Part shown: positions 8,541 to 16,715 of the stretch, in pieces
How positions within the stretch are numbered: the first letter of the stretch is position 1
How the letters are laid out: every line of letters begins with the position of its first letter
Assembly (NCBI GenBank): GCA_017306715.1
Contig: JAFKHV010000026.1
Span: 1 to 48,186, forward strand
Source: Legionella sp.
GTDB taxonomy: Bacteria; Pseudomonadota; Gammaproteobacteria; Legionellales; Legionellaceae
Length of the DNA stretch: 48,186 bases
Direction of reading: 5' to 3'
The notes under the pieces: model-generated
The model's database searches: none
The model's input: the letters and a program-made list of their open reading frames with translations, nothing else
Told to the model about the DNA's origin: nothing
Made by a program: the position numbers and the translations under genes

Positions 8541-10802
8541 CTATGAAACCTTCATACTCAAACCGGACTCTGCTTCCTCCTCGACCTTTTTAGGTGGAGT
8601 ATCTGGTGCAGCATTGACCAGTGCATTTTGCGCCAATTGATTACTATCTGAGGGAGGTTCAAGCGGAGTTACCTCTCTCACTGAGTGCTTAGGTGATGCA
8701 GTATTATCTAAGCTATTACGGGTTTCTTGGTCTAATCCACCCATCTCACCGATAGCTTTCAGGCTGGTACTCTTGTTGGCAGGTTCTTGTTGTATCGCCT
8801 CGACAGGTGGTTCAGTGCCTTTTGCAACACCAATTCCCACACCTGCGCCGAGCGCCGCACCCGCACCACTTATGGATGCAGCCATTGCAACTAACCCAAT
8901 TAAACCTAACCCTAAAGGCGCAAAAACTCCACTCAACGTTAAAGCAAGTCCCACAATAAGGCCTAATCCAAATCCAATCGCAGACGCGATGAGGGCAAAT
9001 TTACCGGTGCGGGCATCATGATCATGTGTTGTTTGAATCGATTGTTTAGGAGGAGCAGATCTTTTAGCCAGGTTAAATTCATCTGAGTTTAAAGCCTTAT
9101 ATTTCTGGTCTTCCTCAGCTGAATAATTAGGGTGACCAGGACGAAGCTTACCAAAATTTGTGTCTAGATTAAAAATATGTTGATAAGGACTAATGTAAGG
9201 ATCATGTCCATGTGCATACTTTAATTCATAACCATTATGCTGACTTGGACGAACATCAGGACTCTCGTCTTTATCGTAATACAATTTACTAAAGCGATTC
9301 CATAGTGCATAAGCAAACGGGTATTCACTCATCTGTTTATCATTCATGGTGGCTGTGATTTCAGGTAGTTCAAATAACTCGTGAATTTTATTTTTATAAA
9401 TATAGGATTTAGTAATTTCTTGATTGACGCGATCAATTGTTTTACCCAATTCCTCCGCAGTTCTATCAGAATAAGCCAGATTAAGTTTTGCAGTCATCGC
9501 TTTTAGTGCGGGGATAAATTTGATTGGGGCATGTGAAATAAGGGTTATCCCCTCGTCACTGAGTGTATAGTCTAATATTTTAAGAAAAGGTTTATAAGAT
9601 TTATTAATTAAGTTTGTAATCTCTTTATTTGTAATGAAACCATTATCATATAATAATTTTAATCCAATTAAAGAGGGTCTCTCCGCATCATCTAAACTAG
9701 GTTTTTCTGGGAGAGTAAGTTTGTTTCCCGCTTCAATATTTTCTTCATAGGTATTAATAAATTCAAGCCCATGGTTTGATAACAAAATAGACATATTATC
9801 ATTTTTATCAGTCACTAATTGAATTAATTTTAGGGTGAAATAGTCATCGCTTCCTCTGTCAGCCACCTCATCCCCAATTAAGCGGATTTGAACATTAGTA
9901 TCCATAACCTCCAAGGTTTTATAAAAACTTTTAAACTGGTTTATTTGAGACTTTAATTGTGGTTTATAATTTTTTAGTATTTCTTCATGAACTTGACGTT
10001 CATTATTTAGTGTTACGATATACGTTTCATTATTTGCAATTTCTCTTAATAACTCATTAGATTTTGATTCTATTTCCTCTGGTGAAAGCTGAAGAGTTGC
10101 GAGCATCTTGTCTAACTCTTCTGATTTTGACTGTTTCCGTCCCAATGAGCGATCAATATCTCGAATTTCACTTTGTAATTCTATATACTCAGACTGATTC
10201 TTTTCATATTGTTGTTTAAGTTCAGCAAGCTGTGCTTTTAATTCCTCCACTTTTGATTTTTCTTCCGAGGAGTTATTAACTGCAGAAATGAATGCTTGAG
10301 TCTCAATTTGTACTTCTTTCATTTCATGATCTAACTGATCTTGCTCAGAACCTTTAATTTTTAATAATTCGGATTTTATTTTTTTTTCTTGTGATAAATG
10401 ATCGATGTCTACCTTTAGAATTTTAATATCTTGTTCCAATTGTTCAATTTTGAATTGCTTTTTTTCCTCAGGAAGTCGAAGCTCGGCAAGCTCATCACTT
10501 AATTCTTTAATTTTTTTTGTTGGCCTACTACTGTTAAACGCTATAGCTCTCATGCGTTTTTCAGCAAACATGACTTGCTCGACCAATTTTCCATGCTCGA
10601 GATACAACTCGGCAAACTTTTGATACTCCGCTTTGGCATCAACGCCGTCTTGGAATTTGACTACCCCGTGACGAATATAGAAATGTAAAAGCTTTAACGC
10701 GTTTCCATGTAAATCCCCGATGGTGATAGAGCCCAGATTACCTTCTATTTCCTCAGGATATTTCATAATATCCACTTGTTTTTCGATTACATGCGAAACC
10801 AT
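8541..10802 (-). CDS. PPP-type phosphatase with coiled-coil insertion, WipA/WipB-like candidate Dot/Icm effector
   Basis: A 753-residue protein starting at the ATG at 10802 behind AAAGG. The metal-binding motifs of PPP phosphatases are present but split: GDLHGN at residues 29-34, then a strongly charged coiled coil of about 200 residues (80-290), then GDEVADRG at 310-317, SNHGLE at 342-347 in place of the usual GNHE, SHAP further on, and GHDPY. Phosphatase motifs interrupted by a coiled coil are the layout described for the Legionella effectors WipA and WipB. After the catalytic part come two Gly/Ala-rich hydrophobic stretches (about residues 610-680) and a polar tail with EEEAES some 10 residues from the end, like an E-block translocation signal. 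SNHG for GNHE could alter metal binding. The gene converges on the rhodanese gene. Effector status is inference. Confidence 0.75.
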   Translation of the reverse strand: MVSHVIEKQVDIMKYPEEIEGNLGSITIGDLHGNALKLLHFYIRHGVVKFQDGVDAKAEYQKFAELYLEHGKLVEQVMFAEKRMRAIAFNSSRPTKKIKELSDELAELRLPEEKKQFKIEQLEQDIKILKVDIDHLSQEKKIKSELLKIKGSEQDQLDHEMKEVQIETQAFISAVNNSSEEKSKVEELKAQLAELKQQYEKNQSEYIELQSEIRDIDRSLGRKQSKSEELDKMLATLQLSPEEIESKSNELLREIANNETYIVTLNNERQVHEEILKNYKPQLKSQINQFKSFYKTLEVMDTNVQIRLIGDEVADRGSDDYFTLKLIQLVTDKNDNMSILLSNHGLEFINTYEENIEAGNKLTLPEKPSLDDAERPSLIGLKLLYDNGFITNKEITNLINKSYKPFLKILDYTLSDEGITLISHAPIKFIPALKAMTAKLNLAYSDRTAEELGKTIDRVNQEITKSYIYKNKIHELFELPEITATMNDKQMSEYPFAYALWNRFSKLYYDKDESPDVRPSQHNGYELKYAHGHDPYISPYQHIFNLDTNFGKLRPGHPNYSAEEDQKYKALNSDEFNLAKRSAPPKQSIQTTHDHDARTGKFALIASAIGFGLGLIVGLALTLSGVFAPLGLGLIGLVAMAASISGAGAALGAGVGIGVAKGTEPPVEAIQQEPANKSTSLKAIGEMGGLDQETRNSLDNTASPKHSVREVTPLEPPSDSNQLAQNALVNAAPDTPPKKVEEEAESGLSMKVS

Positions 10803-10978
10803 AACGCACCTTTAGGGTTAATTGTTTTCATTAAGGTAATTATAGTGAACAAATGCTTAAGAGATTGTTAAGTTGTCGATATATTTATCATTTATTTAGG
10901 TTATTATTAACTTATTGTATTTATTCGTAAATAAATTCCCGTTATGATGGAATTGACTAATTAACAAGGAGTGATTTG

Positions 10979-11716
10979 ATGCGAAAGGCTTTTAAACGGG
11001 GAGCTATAGTCGGTTTAGGATTATTATTTGCACAATCTATATATGCAAGTGATGACCAGGTTGAGATTTTAGGTAAAACCATGTCGCAGGCGAAACAGCA
11101 AGAAATGTCGCCCAAGCAGGCGTTGATGCGGTTAAAAGAGGGTAACCAACGTTTCCTGGATAATAAGCTGATTTCTTTTAATTATCTGGAGCAGGCTTAT
11201 CGTTCGTCTTATGGTCAATATCCTTATGCAGTTATTTTAAACTGTATGGATTCTCGAAGTGTGCCTGAGTTTTTCTTCAACCAGGGTCTAGCTGATTTGT
11301 TTACACTGCGTGTTGCCGGAAACGTGGTGAATGATGACATCCTTGGAAGCATGGAATTTGCTACGAAAGCTGCGGGTTCGCGACTCATAGTTGTATTGGG
11401 ACATACCTCCTGCGGGGCAGTGGCCGGTGCTTGTGATGGCGTTCAATTAGGGCATTTGACCGATGTCTTGGATAAAATAAAACCAGTGGTGCAAATGACC
11501 ATGAAAGAACAAGACAATAAAAATTGTTCGGACATGAAACTGGTTGATGCGATTGCTAAAGCGAACGCTGTGCGTATGGTTCAGGAAATTCAGGATAGAA
11601 GTCCGCTGCTGAAAAAATTGGTTGCCGAGAAGAAAGTTGGAATTGTTGCCGGTTTGCATGATATCAAAACCGGACGAGTCACGTTCTTTGAAGATGGCCG
11701 CTCAGTACCTGAGTAA
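10979..11716 (+). CDS. Periplasmic beta-class carbonic anhydrase
   Basis: This enzyme interconverts CO2 and bicarbonate. The ATG at 10979 is preferred over an overlapping TTG three bases earlier because AAGGAG lies 7 bases upstream. A clear signal peptide (RKAFKRG, hydrophobic core, cleavage near IYAS-DD) predicts export, unlike the common cytoplasmic enzymes. The zinc-site motifs are intact: NCMDSR (Cys and the Asp-Arg dyad) and GHTSCGAVAGACDG (His and Cys). Length is 245 residues, normal for the beta class plus a leader. It has its own transcription unit, ending at the hairpin at 11738-11766. An exported enzyme could serve pH or bicarbonate handling in a vacuole, which is inference. Confidence 0.92.
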   Translation: MRKAFKRGAIVGLGLLFAQSIYASDDQVEILGKTMSQAKQQEMSPKQALMRLKEGNQRFLDNKLISFNYLEQAYRSSYGQYPYAVILNCMDSRSVPEFFFNQGLADLFTLRVAGNVVNDDILGSMEFATKAAGSRLIVVLGHTSCGAVAGACDGVQLGHLTDVLDKIKPVVQMTMKEQDNKNCSDMKLVDAIAKANAVRMVQEIQDRSPLLKKLVAEKKVGIVAGLHDIKTGRVTFFEDGRSVPE

Positions 11717-11737
11717 TAGAATCTCAGCGATTTTAAG

Positions 11738-11766
11738 TATAACTCCCGCTGATTGCGGGAGTTATA
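11738..11766. terminator. Bidirectional hairpin between carbonic anhydrase and P450-like gene
   Basis: A perfect stem of 12 base pairs (TATAACTCCCGC / GCGGGAGTTATA) with a 5-base loop lies between two convergent genes, ending 10 bases from the P450 stop. The T-tracts on either side are weak, so its efficiency is uncertain. Confidence 0.75.
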
Positions 11767-11776
11767 ACTATTCTCG

Positions 11777-13405
11777 TTAACTATAAGAATCTCCTGGAGC
11801 ATGGGCGAAAGAATTATCGAGCGTATTGGTTTCTTCTTCACTGATGGTCTCATCCAAATCCTGATTTGCAAATAAAACCATTTGATTATTGGCATATATC
11901 GGTGCTAAATTCTGAACAGCTTCATTTTTGGGAATATTATGAACAGTTTTTGACGGTGCCATGCGCGCTCTAAAAATATACTCTAATCTTCCTTGAACTC
12001 CGTTGTTAAAATTAAACTCGGTCGGATGAGTTTCTGGAATATCATCCACAAAGGCTTGCCAACAAAAATCCTTCATAAATTCTTGAGCGACATATTCGAC
12101 AATCGTTAGAGTCAATGTTTTACCGCGGCATACCCGTGAACCGGAACCAAATGTTGCCAGCGGGTTTAGTTTCTTGTTCTTATTTTCTACTCTATAGGGA
12201 TTGAATTCGCTCGCATCCTCTCCCCATTCCTTGGTATCGCGATTAGCAACCCACGTACTGTAATGAAGCTCGTCACCTTTTAAAATAGTATAGGTTTTGC
12301 CTTCAAATTGAATCGTAAAATCTTCCAAGGCTTTTCCGGGTTGCGCATAAATGGTGGTATAGAGGCGACCGGTTTCGGTTATATATGCTTGTAGGTCCTC
12401 CTTCGATAGGGGCGCTTCCAAATTTGCTTTTGCCAACTCAATAAATAAATGGTCTAAATATTTTTTGATGTTGTCTCCTCCTGCAAACAGTAAAGAAATC
12501 AGAATCTGTTCTTGAATCTCCACCGATATATTTTGCAAGTAATCCTCACTAAATAACAAACTTTGGTCTTGCGATAAAATGAGCTTGAGGTAGGGGGCAA
12601 GTTGTCTTTTTGCAGATTGACGTAGTTTTTCAATGGGGGCATAAGGATTTACAACATGTCTAAATGCCTGGTCCGAGATTGTTTCGATAAGACTGGATAA
12701 TTGCTCAATCCAGAAATCAGCCCATTGATATTTAGGATAAAATCCTTTAAGTAATATTTTTAAGGCAAAAGTACGAAAATCAATGCTTAACGGCACAGGG
12801 GCTAGTGAAGAATGAATGCGCGTTTTTAGGGCCTGCGTTTCAGCTTCTATACTGTTGATCACACTTTTTTTCAGGTTTGCATGGGTTCCCGTTATGGCTT
12901 TCGCATCCATTGAAGTTAAAGTGAGAGCGCTGATCATTTCCTGGTTAAATGCTGAATGGGCTTCATGCTCGGCGCTGAGAATTCCCATGCCAATTGCTTC
13001 TAAAACTGTATTGAAGGCACGGCCACCTCCAATTTTCGGTACCGTAGGATGCTCATCAAAGTATACAGGATCGACTGTTTCGTAGCGGGGGATGCGACGC
13101 AAGGCTTCAAGAATAAGGGGGTTGGCGATTGAGACAATCCGTTGCGTGAGTTGATGTCTATTAGGGGCAACCATTGTGTAAGAAGAGATTTTTATCTCAT
13201 CCTGAGCCATGTTTTTAAAATCTTCCTCAAGCATGTTATGAAATGCGTTGGGATCCTGTGAACCATTAAACCGGGTTAATAAACGAAACGTGTTTTTAAT
13301 TGCTTGCTGGTAAGAGGAGATTTTATTTCTGACCCAATTCCAATAATTTTGAGAATTGGTCACGCGAACAATTAAAACTTCATTTTTTTCCTTAGTCTCA
13401 GGCAT
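11777..13405 (-). CDS. Cytochrome P450-like protein with acidic C-terminal extension
   Basis: A 542-residue protein; the ATG at 13405 follows GGAAAG, while the frame also stays open to a TTG at 13444. P450 hallmarks appear in order: an I-helix AGGDN (about 308-312), the ExxR motif ETGR (344-347), a W-x-DA-x-x-FNPYR meander, and the heme loop FGSGSRVCRG with the ligand Cys near 426. No signal peptide or membrane anchor is seen, so it is a soluble P450-type heme protein. About 116 residues follow the Cys, roughly 50 more than usual, ending in an acidic DETISEEETNT patch and a Ser/Gly-rich tail. No ferredoxin or reductase gene is adjacent. Substrate is unknown; fatty acid, sterol or peroxide-dependent chemistry are all possible. 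Translocation into host cells is a speculation from the tail. Confidence 0.83.
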   Translation of the reverse strand: MPETKEKNEVLIVRVTNSQNYWNWVRNKISSYQQAIKNTFRLLTRFNGSQDPNAFHNMLEEDFKNMAQDEIKISSYTMVAPNRHQLTQRIVSIANPLILEALRRIPRYETVDPVYFDEHPTVPKIGGGRAFNTVLEAIGMGILSAEHEAHSAFNQEMISALTLTSMDAKAITGTHANLKKSVINSIEAETQALKTRIHSSLAPVPLSIDFRTFALKILLKGFYPKYQWADFWIEQLSSLIETISDQAFRHVVNPYAPIEKLRQSAKRQLAPYLKLILSQDQSLLFSEDYLQNISVEIQEQILISLLFAGGDNIKKYLDHLFIELAKANLEAPLSKEDLQAYITETGRLYTTIYAQPGKALEDFTIQFEGKTYTILKGDELHYSTWVANRDTKEWGEDASEFNPYRVENKNKKLNPLATFGSGSRVCRGKTLTLTIVEYVAQEFMKDFCWQAFVDDIPETHPTEFNFNNGVQGRLEYIFRARMAPSKTVHNIPKNEAVQNLAPIYANNQMVLFANQDLDETISEEETNTLDNSFAHAPGDSYS

Positions 13406-13490
13406 TTTACTTTCCTTATTTATGTAGGGGCAAAAAGTATACAAGATTTTCCTTTTCCCTGTACATAATTAATCAAAAAGATTCCTTTTT

Positions 13491-13518
13491 TTGCACAGAA
13501 AGAGGTTTTTGGTATAAA
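13491..13518 (+). promoter_or_regulatory. Sigma-70-like promoter for the small exported protein
   Basis: TTGCAC at 13491-13496 and TATAAA at 13513-13518 are separated by 16 bases, and the next gene starts 38 bases after the -10 box. Confidence 0.55.
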
Positions 13519-13555
13519 ATGACGCACATTTAAAATTTTTTAGGCAATCTCTTTT

Positions 13556-13822
13556 ATGAAAAAATTCTTGTTTACACTCTTGTTGGTACTCATGAGCTCA
13601 AGTCAGGCGAGTAAGCTCAGCAAATATTTTAAAGATATGGAAAAAGAGCAAAATGCACGTGCAGCCTACGAATGGCAACAGGACATGAATTTTCCAGACA
13701 TGAGCTTTCGTTTAGAACGACGTTATCTAGATGAGCAGGGGCAGCGTTGTCGCAGTTACATCTTTCGTTCGCGTAGCAATCCCTTCCGCCATGGTTACTA
13801 CACGGTTTGTGATGAACGTTAA
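13556..13822 (+). CDS. Small exported protein of unknown function
   Basis: An 88-residue protein with an N-terminal signal peptide (MKKFLFTLLLVLMSSSQA). The mature part is about 70 residues, polar and rich in Arg, Glu and Tyr, with only two Cys (CRSYIFR and TVCDER), which could form one disulfide in the periplasm. I do not recognise the family. A promoter with both boxes sits upstream. Its last four bases overlap the end of the convergent HAD phosphatase gene. Confidence 0.75.
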   Translation: MKKFLFTLLLVLMSSSQASKLSKYFKDMEKEQNARAAYEWQQDMNFPDMSFRLERRYLDEQGQRCRSYIFRSRSNPFRHGYYTVCDER

Positions 13823-14592
13823 CTTACACTCATGTAATATTCAAGCATAAATTCCTCGAAAGCTTCCGCATATCCCAGGGATTGGGGAAGCTCAGCAATT
13901 GATTGGAGCTGATAGTGAACCGGCGTCTGTTGTGAGCTCGCAGGAAAACTGTTGATACCGACATGACAGTAATGAATACCAAAATTAAAAGCACCTTGAC
14001 CGTCGTTGATGATGGAATCCCCAACCATGAGCATTCTTTCTTTCGCATAAAAGTCGGCGGAGCACTTTCTATGAGCTGCCAGATTATTTACAGCTAATTC
14101 GAAAATAGTTTTATTCGGTTTCGCAAGCCCCACATTTTCAGAAACAATGAAACACTCAAACCAACGATGTAACTCAAGCCGTTGATATTTACGGGCTTGA
14201 GAATCCGTCATCCCATTGGTAATAATCCCAAGAATATGCCCCGTTCGGTGTAAAAACTCAATTACCGGTTTTGCTTGGGTAATCCAATGACAGTGCTCTC
14301 CTAGTAGTTGCTCGTATGCATTCGCAACTTCAAGGTGATCCACAGCATGATTGAGTACAGCGTTTAGTTGCTGAAAGCGCAAAAAGCGTACGTCATTCGG
14401 CATCAGAGGATCGTTTAGCGCGCCAACGCGAAGCCATAAATCATGATTAATGGTCTTAAAATGGGAGTGAAATAGCGGGGCTTCAAGCTGATGATAAAAA
14501 CGCTCGTAAATCTGTTGTAAGCAGAATCGCTCAGCGGCCGTAAAATCGATTAAGGTATCATCCAAATCAAATAGAATAACATCGTATTTCAT
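13819..14592 (-). CDS. HAD-family hydrolase, YjjG-like pyrimidine 5'-nucleotidase
   Basis: A 257-residue haloacid dehalogenase-type phosphatase. Motif I is FDLDDTLIDF with the nucleophile Asp, motif II IITNG, motif III Lys in LAKPNKTIFELAV, and motif IV MVGDSIINDGQGA. Between motifs I and II lies a helical cap of about 100 residues. This arrangement and length fit the YjjG/non-canonical pyrimidine nucleotidase branch, which removes 5'-phosphate from dUMP and mutagenic pyrimidine nucleotides, though 2-haloacid dehalogenase-like relatives cannot be excluded. It sits just downstream of pilD on the same strand with a 12-base gap and may be cotranscribed. Confidence 0.85.
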   Translation of the reverse strand: MKYDVILFDLDDTLIDFTAAERFCLQQIYERFYHQLEAPLFHSHFKTINHDLWLRVGALNDPLMPNDVRFLRFQQLNAVLNHAVDHLEVANAYEQLLGEHCHWITQAKPVIEFLHRTGHILGIITNGMTDSQARKYQRLELHRWFECFIVSENVGLAKPNKTIFELAVNNLAAHRKCSADFYAKERMLMVGDSIINDGQGAFNFGIHYCHVGINSFPASSQQTPVHYQLQSIAELPQSLGYAEAFEEFMLEYYMSVS

Positions 14593-14604
14593 ATAAAACT
14601 CATC

Positions 14605-15465
14605 TCATAACCACAAACTTAAATACCTGCTTAACAAGCTCTGTCCCCAAAGAAGGACGATTATCCCAGAAAAACACAGAAAAGGACCAAATGGAATGGG
14701 TGTGTCTTTGCCTTTATGCGTGATGTTGAGATAAATCAGTCCGGCTAAGGCCCCAGTTATCGAGGCAAAAAACAGGATAATAGGCAACATCTGCCAACCA
14801 CACCAGGCGCCAAAAGCTGCAAATAATTTAAAATCGCCATGACCCATGCCGATTTTACCACTTTTCCAGTAATAAAGCTGAATAAATATCCATAGGCTCA
14901 GATAGCCAAAAATTGCTCCTAAAACTGCATCTGGGAGTGGGGTGTATAATTCCCAGGTATTTGCCAGCATTCCCATCCACAAAAGTAATAACGTGAGGCC
15001 GTCAGGTAACAGATGATGTTCTAAATCGATAGCAACAAGGCAAATACAAATCCATATCGCCCCTAGAGCAAAAAGCGCGTGGAGGGTGAAGCCATAGACA
15101 AATACCGGAATGAACGAAAGTAGGACGGTGAGTAATTCAATTAGAGGATATCTGAATGAAATTTTAGCATGGCAGTGATGGCATCGTGCGCGCAAGAGGA
15201 TGAAACTTAAAAGCGGTACATTATGCCAAGCTGGAATTATGCTCTGGCATTCAGGGCAGGAGGATCGGGGTAGCAGAAGATTATAATGAGACTTTTTTGC
15301 CACGGTTAATCCCAGTAAAGCCTTAGCCTCGAGCTGCCATTGTTCCTGAAGGATAATGGGTAAACGATAAATGACAACGTTTAAAAAACTACCGATGACC
15401 AAGGACACAATTCCCAGACTTAAGTATAAAAACCACACATGTTCGTTTATTAATTCTTCAAGCAT
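14605..15465 (-). CDS. pilD: Prepilin peptidase/N-methyltransferase PilD
   Basis: This integral membrane aspartyl protease cleaves and N-methylates type IV prepilins and type II secretion pseudopilins. Visible features are the LGxxxGSFLNVVIYRLP start, a cytoplasmic zinc-type loop with two CxxC pairs (SSCPECQS and ARCHHCHAK), about seven membrane segments, an Asp in ICLVAIDLEHHLLPD and the catalytic GxGD motif in GMGHGDFKLFAAFG. Length of 286 residues is typical. It is the last gene of the pilB-pilC-pilD block, 25 bases after pilC. In L. pneumophila PilD serves both pilus assembly and the Lsp type II system. Confidence 0.96.
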   Translation of the reverse strand: MLEELINEHVWFLYLSLGIVSLVIGSFLNVVIYRLPIILQEQWQLEAKALLGLTVAKKSHYNLLLPRSSCPECQSIIPAWHNVPLLSFILLRARCHHCHAKISFRYPLIELLTVLLSFIPVFVYGFTLHALFALGAIWICICLVAIDLEHHLLPDGLTLLLLWMGMLANTWELYTPLPDAVLGAIFGYLSLWIFIQLYYWKSGKIGMGHGDFKLFAAFGAWCGWQMLPIILFFASITGALAGLIYLNITHKGKDTPIPFGPFLCFSGIIVLLWGQSLLSRYLSLWL

Positions 15466-15490
15466 TTTACGGTTCCATATAATGGGTGGA

Positions 15491-16699
15491 TTACATGATT
15501 AGACCTAATTTAAAAACCGGCAGATACATCGCGATAATAAATGCACTGACCATAATTCCTAAGAAGCACATAATGAGTGGTTCAAGAATTTTGCACAAGG
15601 TATTTACTGCATTTTCAACCTCTTCTTCGTAAAAATCCGCAATCTTGTTGAGCATTTTTTCAAAATTACCTGATTCTTCACCGACCAAAATCATGTCCAG
15701 TACCATATGTGGGAATAAGCGTGTTTTTGCCATAGCAGGGTGCATCATTTGCCCCATGATGACTTCGGCGCGAATATTCCAGGTGGCTTCAGCAAAAACA
15801 CGATTACCTGTGGCGCCTGCAACGCAGGTCAAAGCGTCTACTAAGGGTAGGCCGGCCGCAAACGTGGTAGACAAGGTACGCATAAAACGAGTAATTGCAC
15901 TTTTTTTAATAATCAGCCCCAATATCGGTAAGCGTAAAGATATGCGATTTAAACAGTTTGCAAAGGAGGACCAGCGACGATGCAAAAAAAATACCCCATA
16001 ACCGAGTGCAAAGGGTACCCCAAAAATGAGGAACCAATAATTTTTAACAGCCTTCGAAAGTAGAAGGGTATAACGAGTTACCGTTGGCAGTTCTGCGCCA
16101 AAGTCATGAAAAAGAATTTCAAACTGTGGTACTACAAAAAATAATAATCCTAAAAAGATAATTACACTGATTAATAGAACCGCAATGGGGTAGGTTAATG
16201 CTCTTTTTACGTTTTTTTTAACCTTTTCAATTTGCTCCCGATAACTTGCAATACGATGTAACATAATAGGCAATGAGCCTGAATGCTCTCCAGCAGCAAC
16301 GAGACTCGCTGTAAAATCATTGAAGCAACCGGGATATTTATTCATGGCTTCAGCAAGACTGAGCCCCTGGCTTATATCTTCTTTTAGATTGAGTACGAGG
16401 CGCTGTAAAGCGGATGAAATTTGTCCTTTCCCAATAATATCCAGAGCTTGAGTTATGGGAATATTCGCCTCAACCAGGGTCGCAAATTGGCGGCTAAAAA
16501 CACTCAACTCATGGGGGGTAATGCGACTTAATCGGTGATTAAAATAGGTCTTACGAAGGTTTGCATGAAGTATCCCTTGCTCACGCAGTTTAAGCTTGGC
16601 TATGCCAGCTGTCTCTGACTGAATATAACCGCTGATTTTTTGTCCTTGAGCGTTTTTACCCATATAATAAAACGTAAAAATAACTTCCATCTTCTTCAC
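15491..16699 (-). CDS. pilC: Type IV pilus inner-membrane platform protein PilC
   Basis: A 402-residue GspF/PilC family protein with two copies of the F domain. The first carries the FSRQFATLVEANIPITQALDI signature and the GEHSGSLPIMLHRI element; the second repeats it (FMRTLSTTFAAGLPLVDAL and GEESGNFEKMLNKIADFYE). Three membrane segments are visible (near 170-195, 220-240, 375-395). The first codon at 16699 is GTG; an ATG three codons later (16690) is an alternative. It connects the PilB ATPase to the growing pilus, and begins 16 bases after pilB. Confidence 0.95.
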   Translation of the reverse strand: MKKMEVIFTFYYMGKNAQGQKISGYIQSETAGIAKLKLREQGILHANLRKTYFNHRLSRITPHELSVFSRQFATLVEANIPITQALDIIGKGQISSALQRLVLNLKEDISQGLSLAEAMNKYPGCFNDFTASLVAAGEHSGSLPIMLHRIASYREQIEKVKKNVKRALTYPIAVLLISVIIFLGLLFFVVPQFEILFHDFGAELPTVTRYTLLLSKAVKNYWFLIFGVPFALGYGVFFLHRRWSSFANCLNRISLRLPILGLIIKKSAITRFMRTLSTTFAAGLPLVDALTCVAGATGNRVFAEATWNIRAEVIMGQMMHPAMAKTRLFPHMVLDMILVGEESGNFEKMLNKIADFYEEEVENAVNTLCKILEPLIMCFLGIMVSAFIIAMYLPVFKLGLIM

Positions 16700-16715
16700 T
16701 GTTTTCTCACACTAT

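Noticed and set aside
8773..9021. An 82-codon open frame opposite the WipA-like gene
   Set aside because: It is an antisense reading of the Gly/Ala-rich hydrophobic region of the real gene, giving an artificial Ala/Pro-rich product.
15645..16001. A 118-codon open frame on the plus strand within pilC
   Set aside because: pilC is a well-supported conserved gene on the opposite strand; the frame has no family resemblance.
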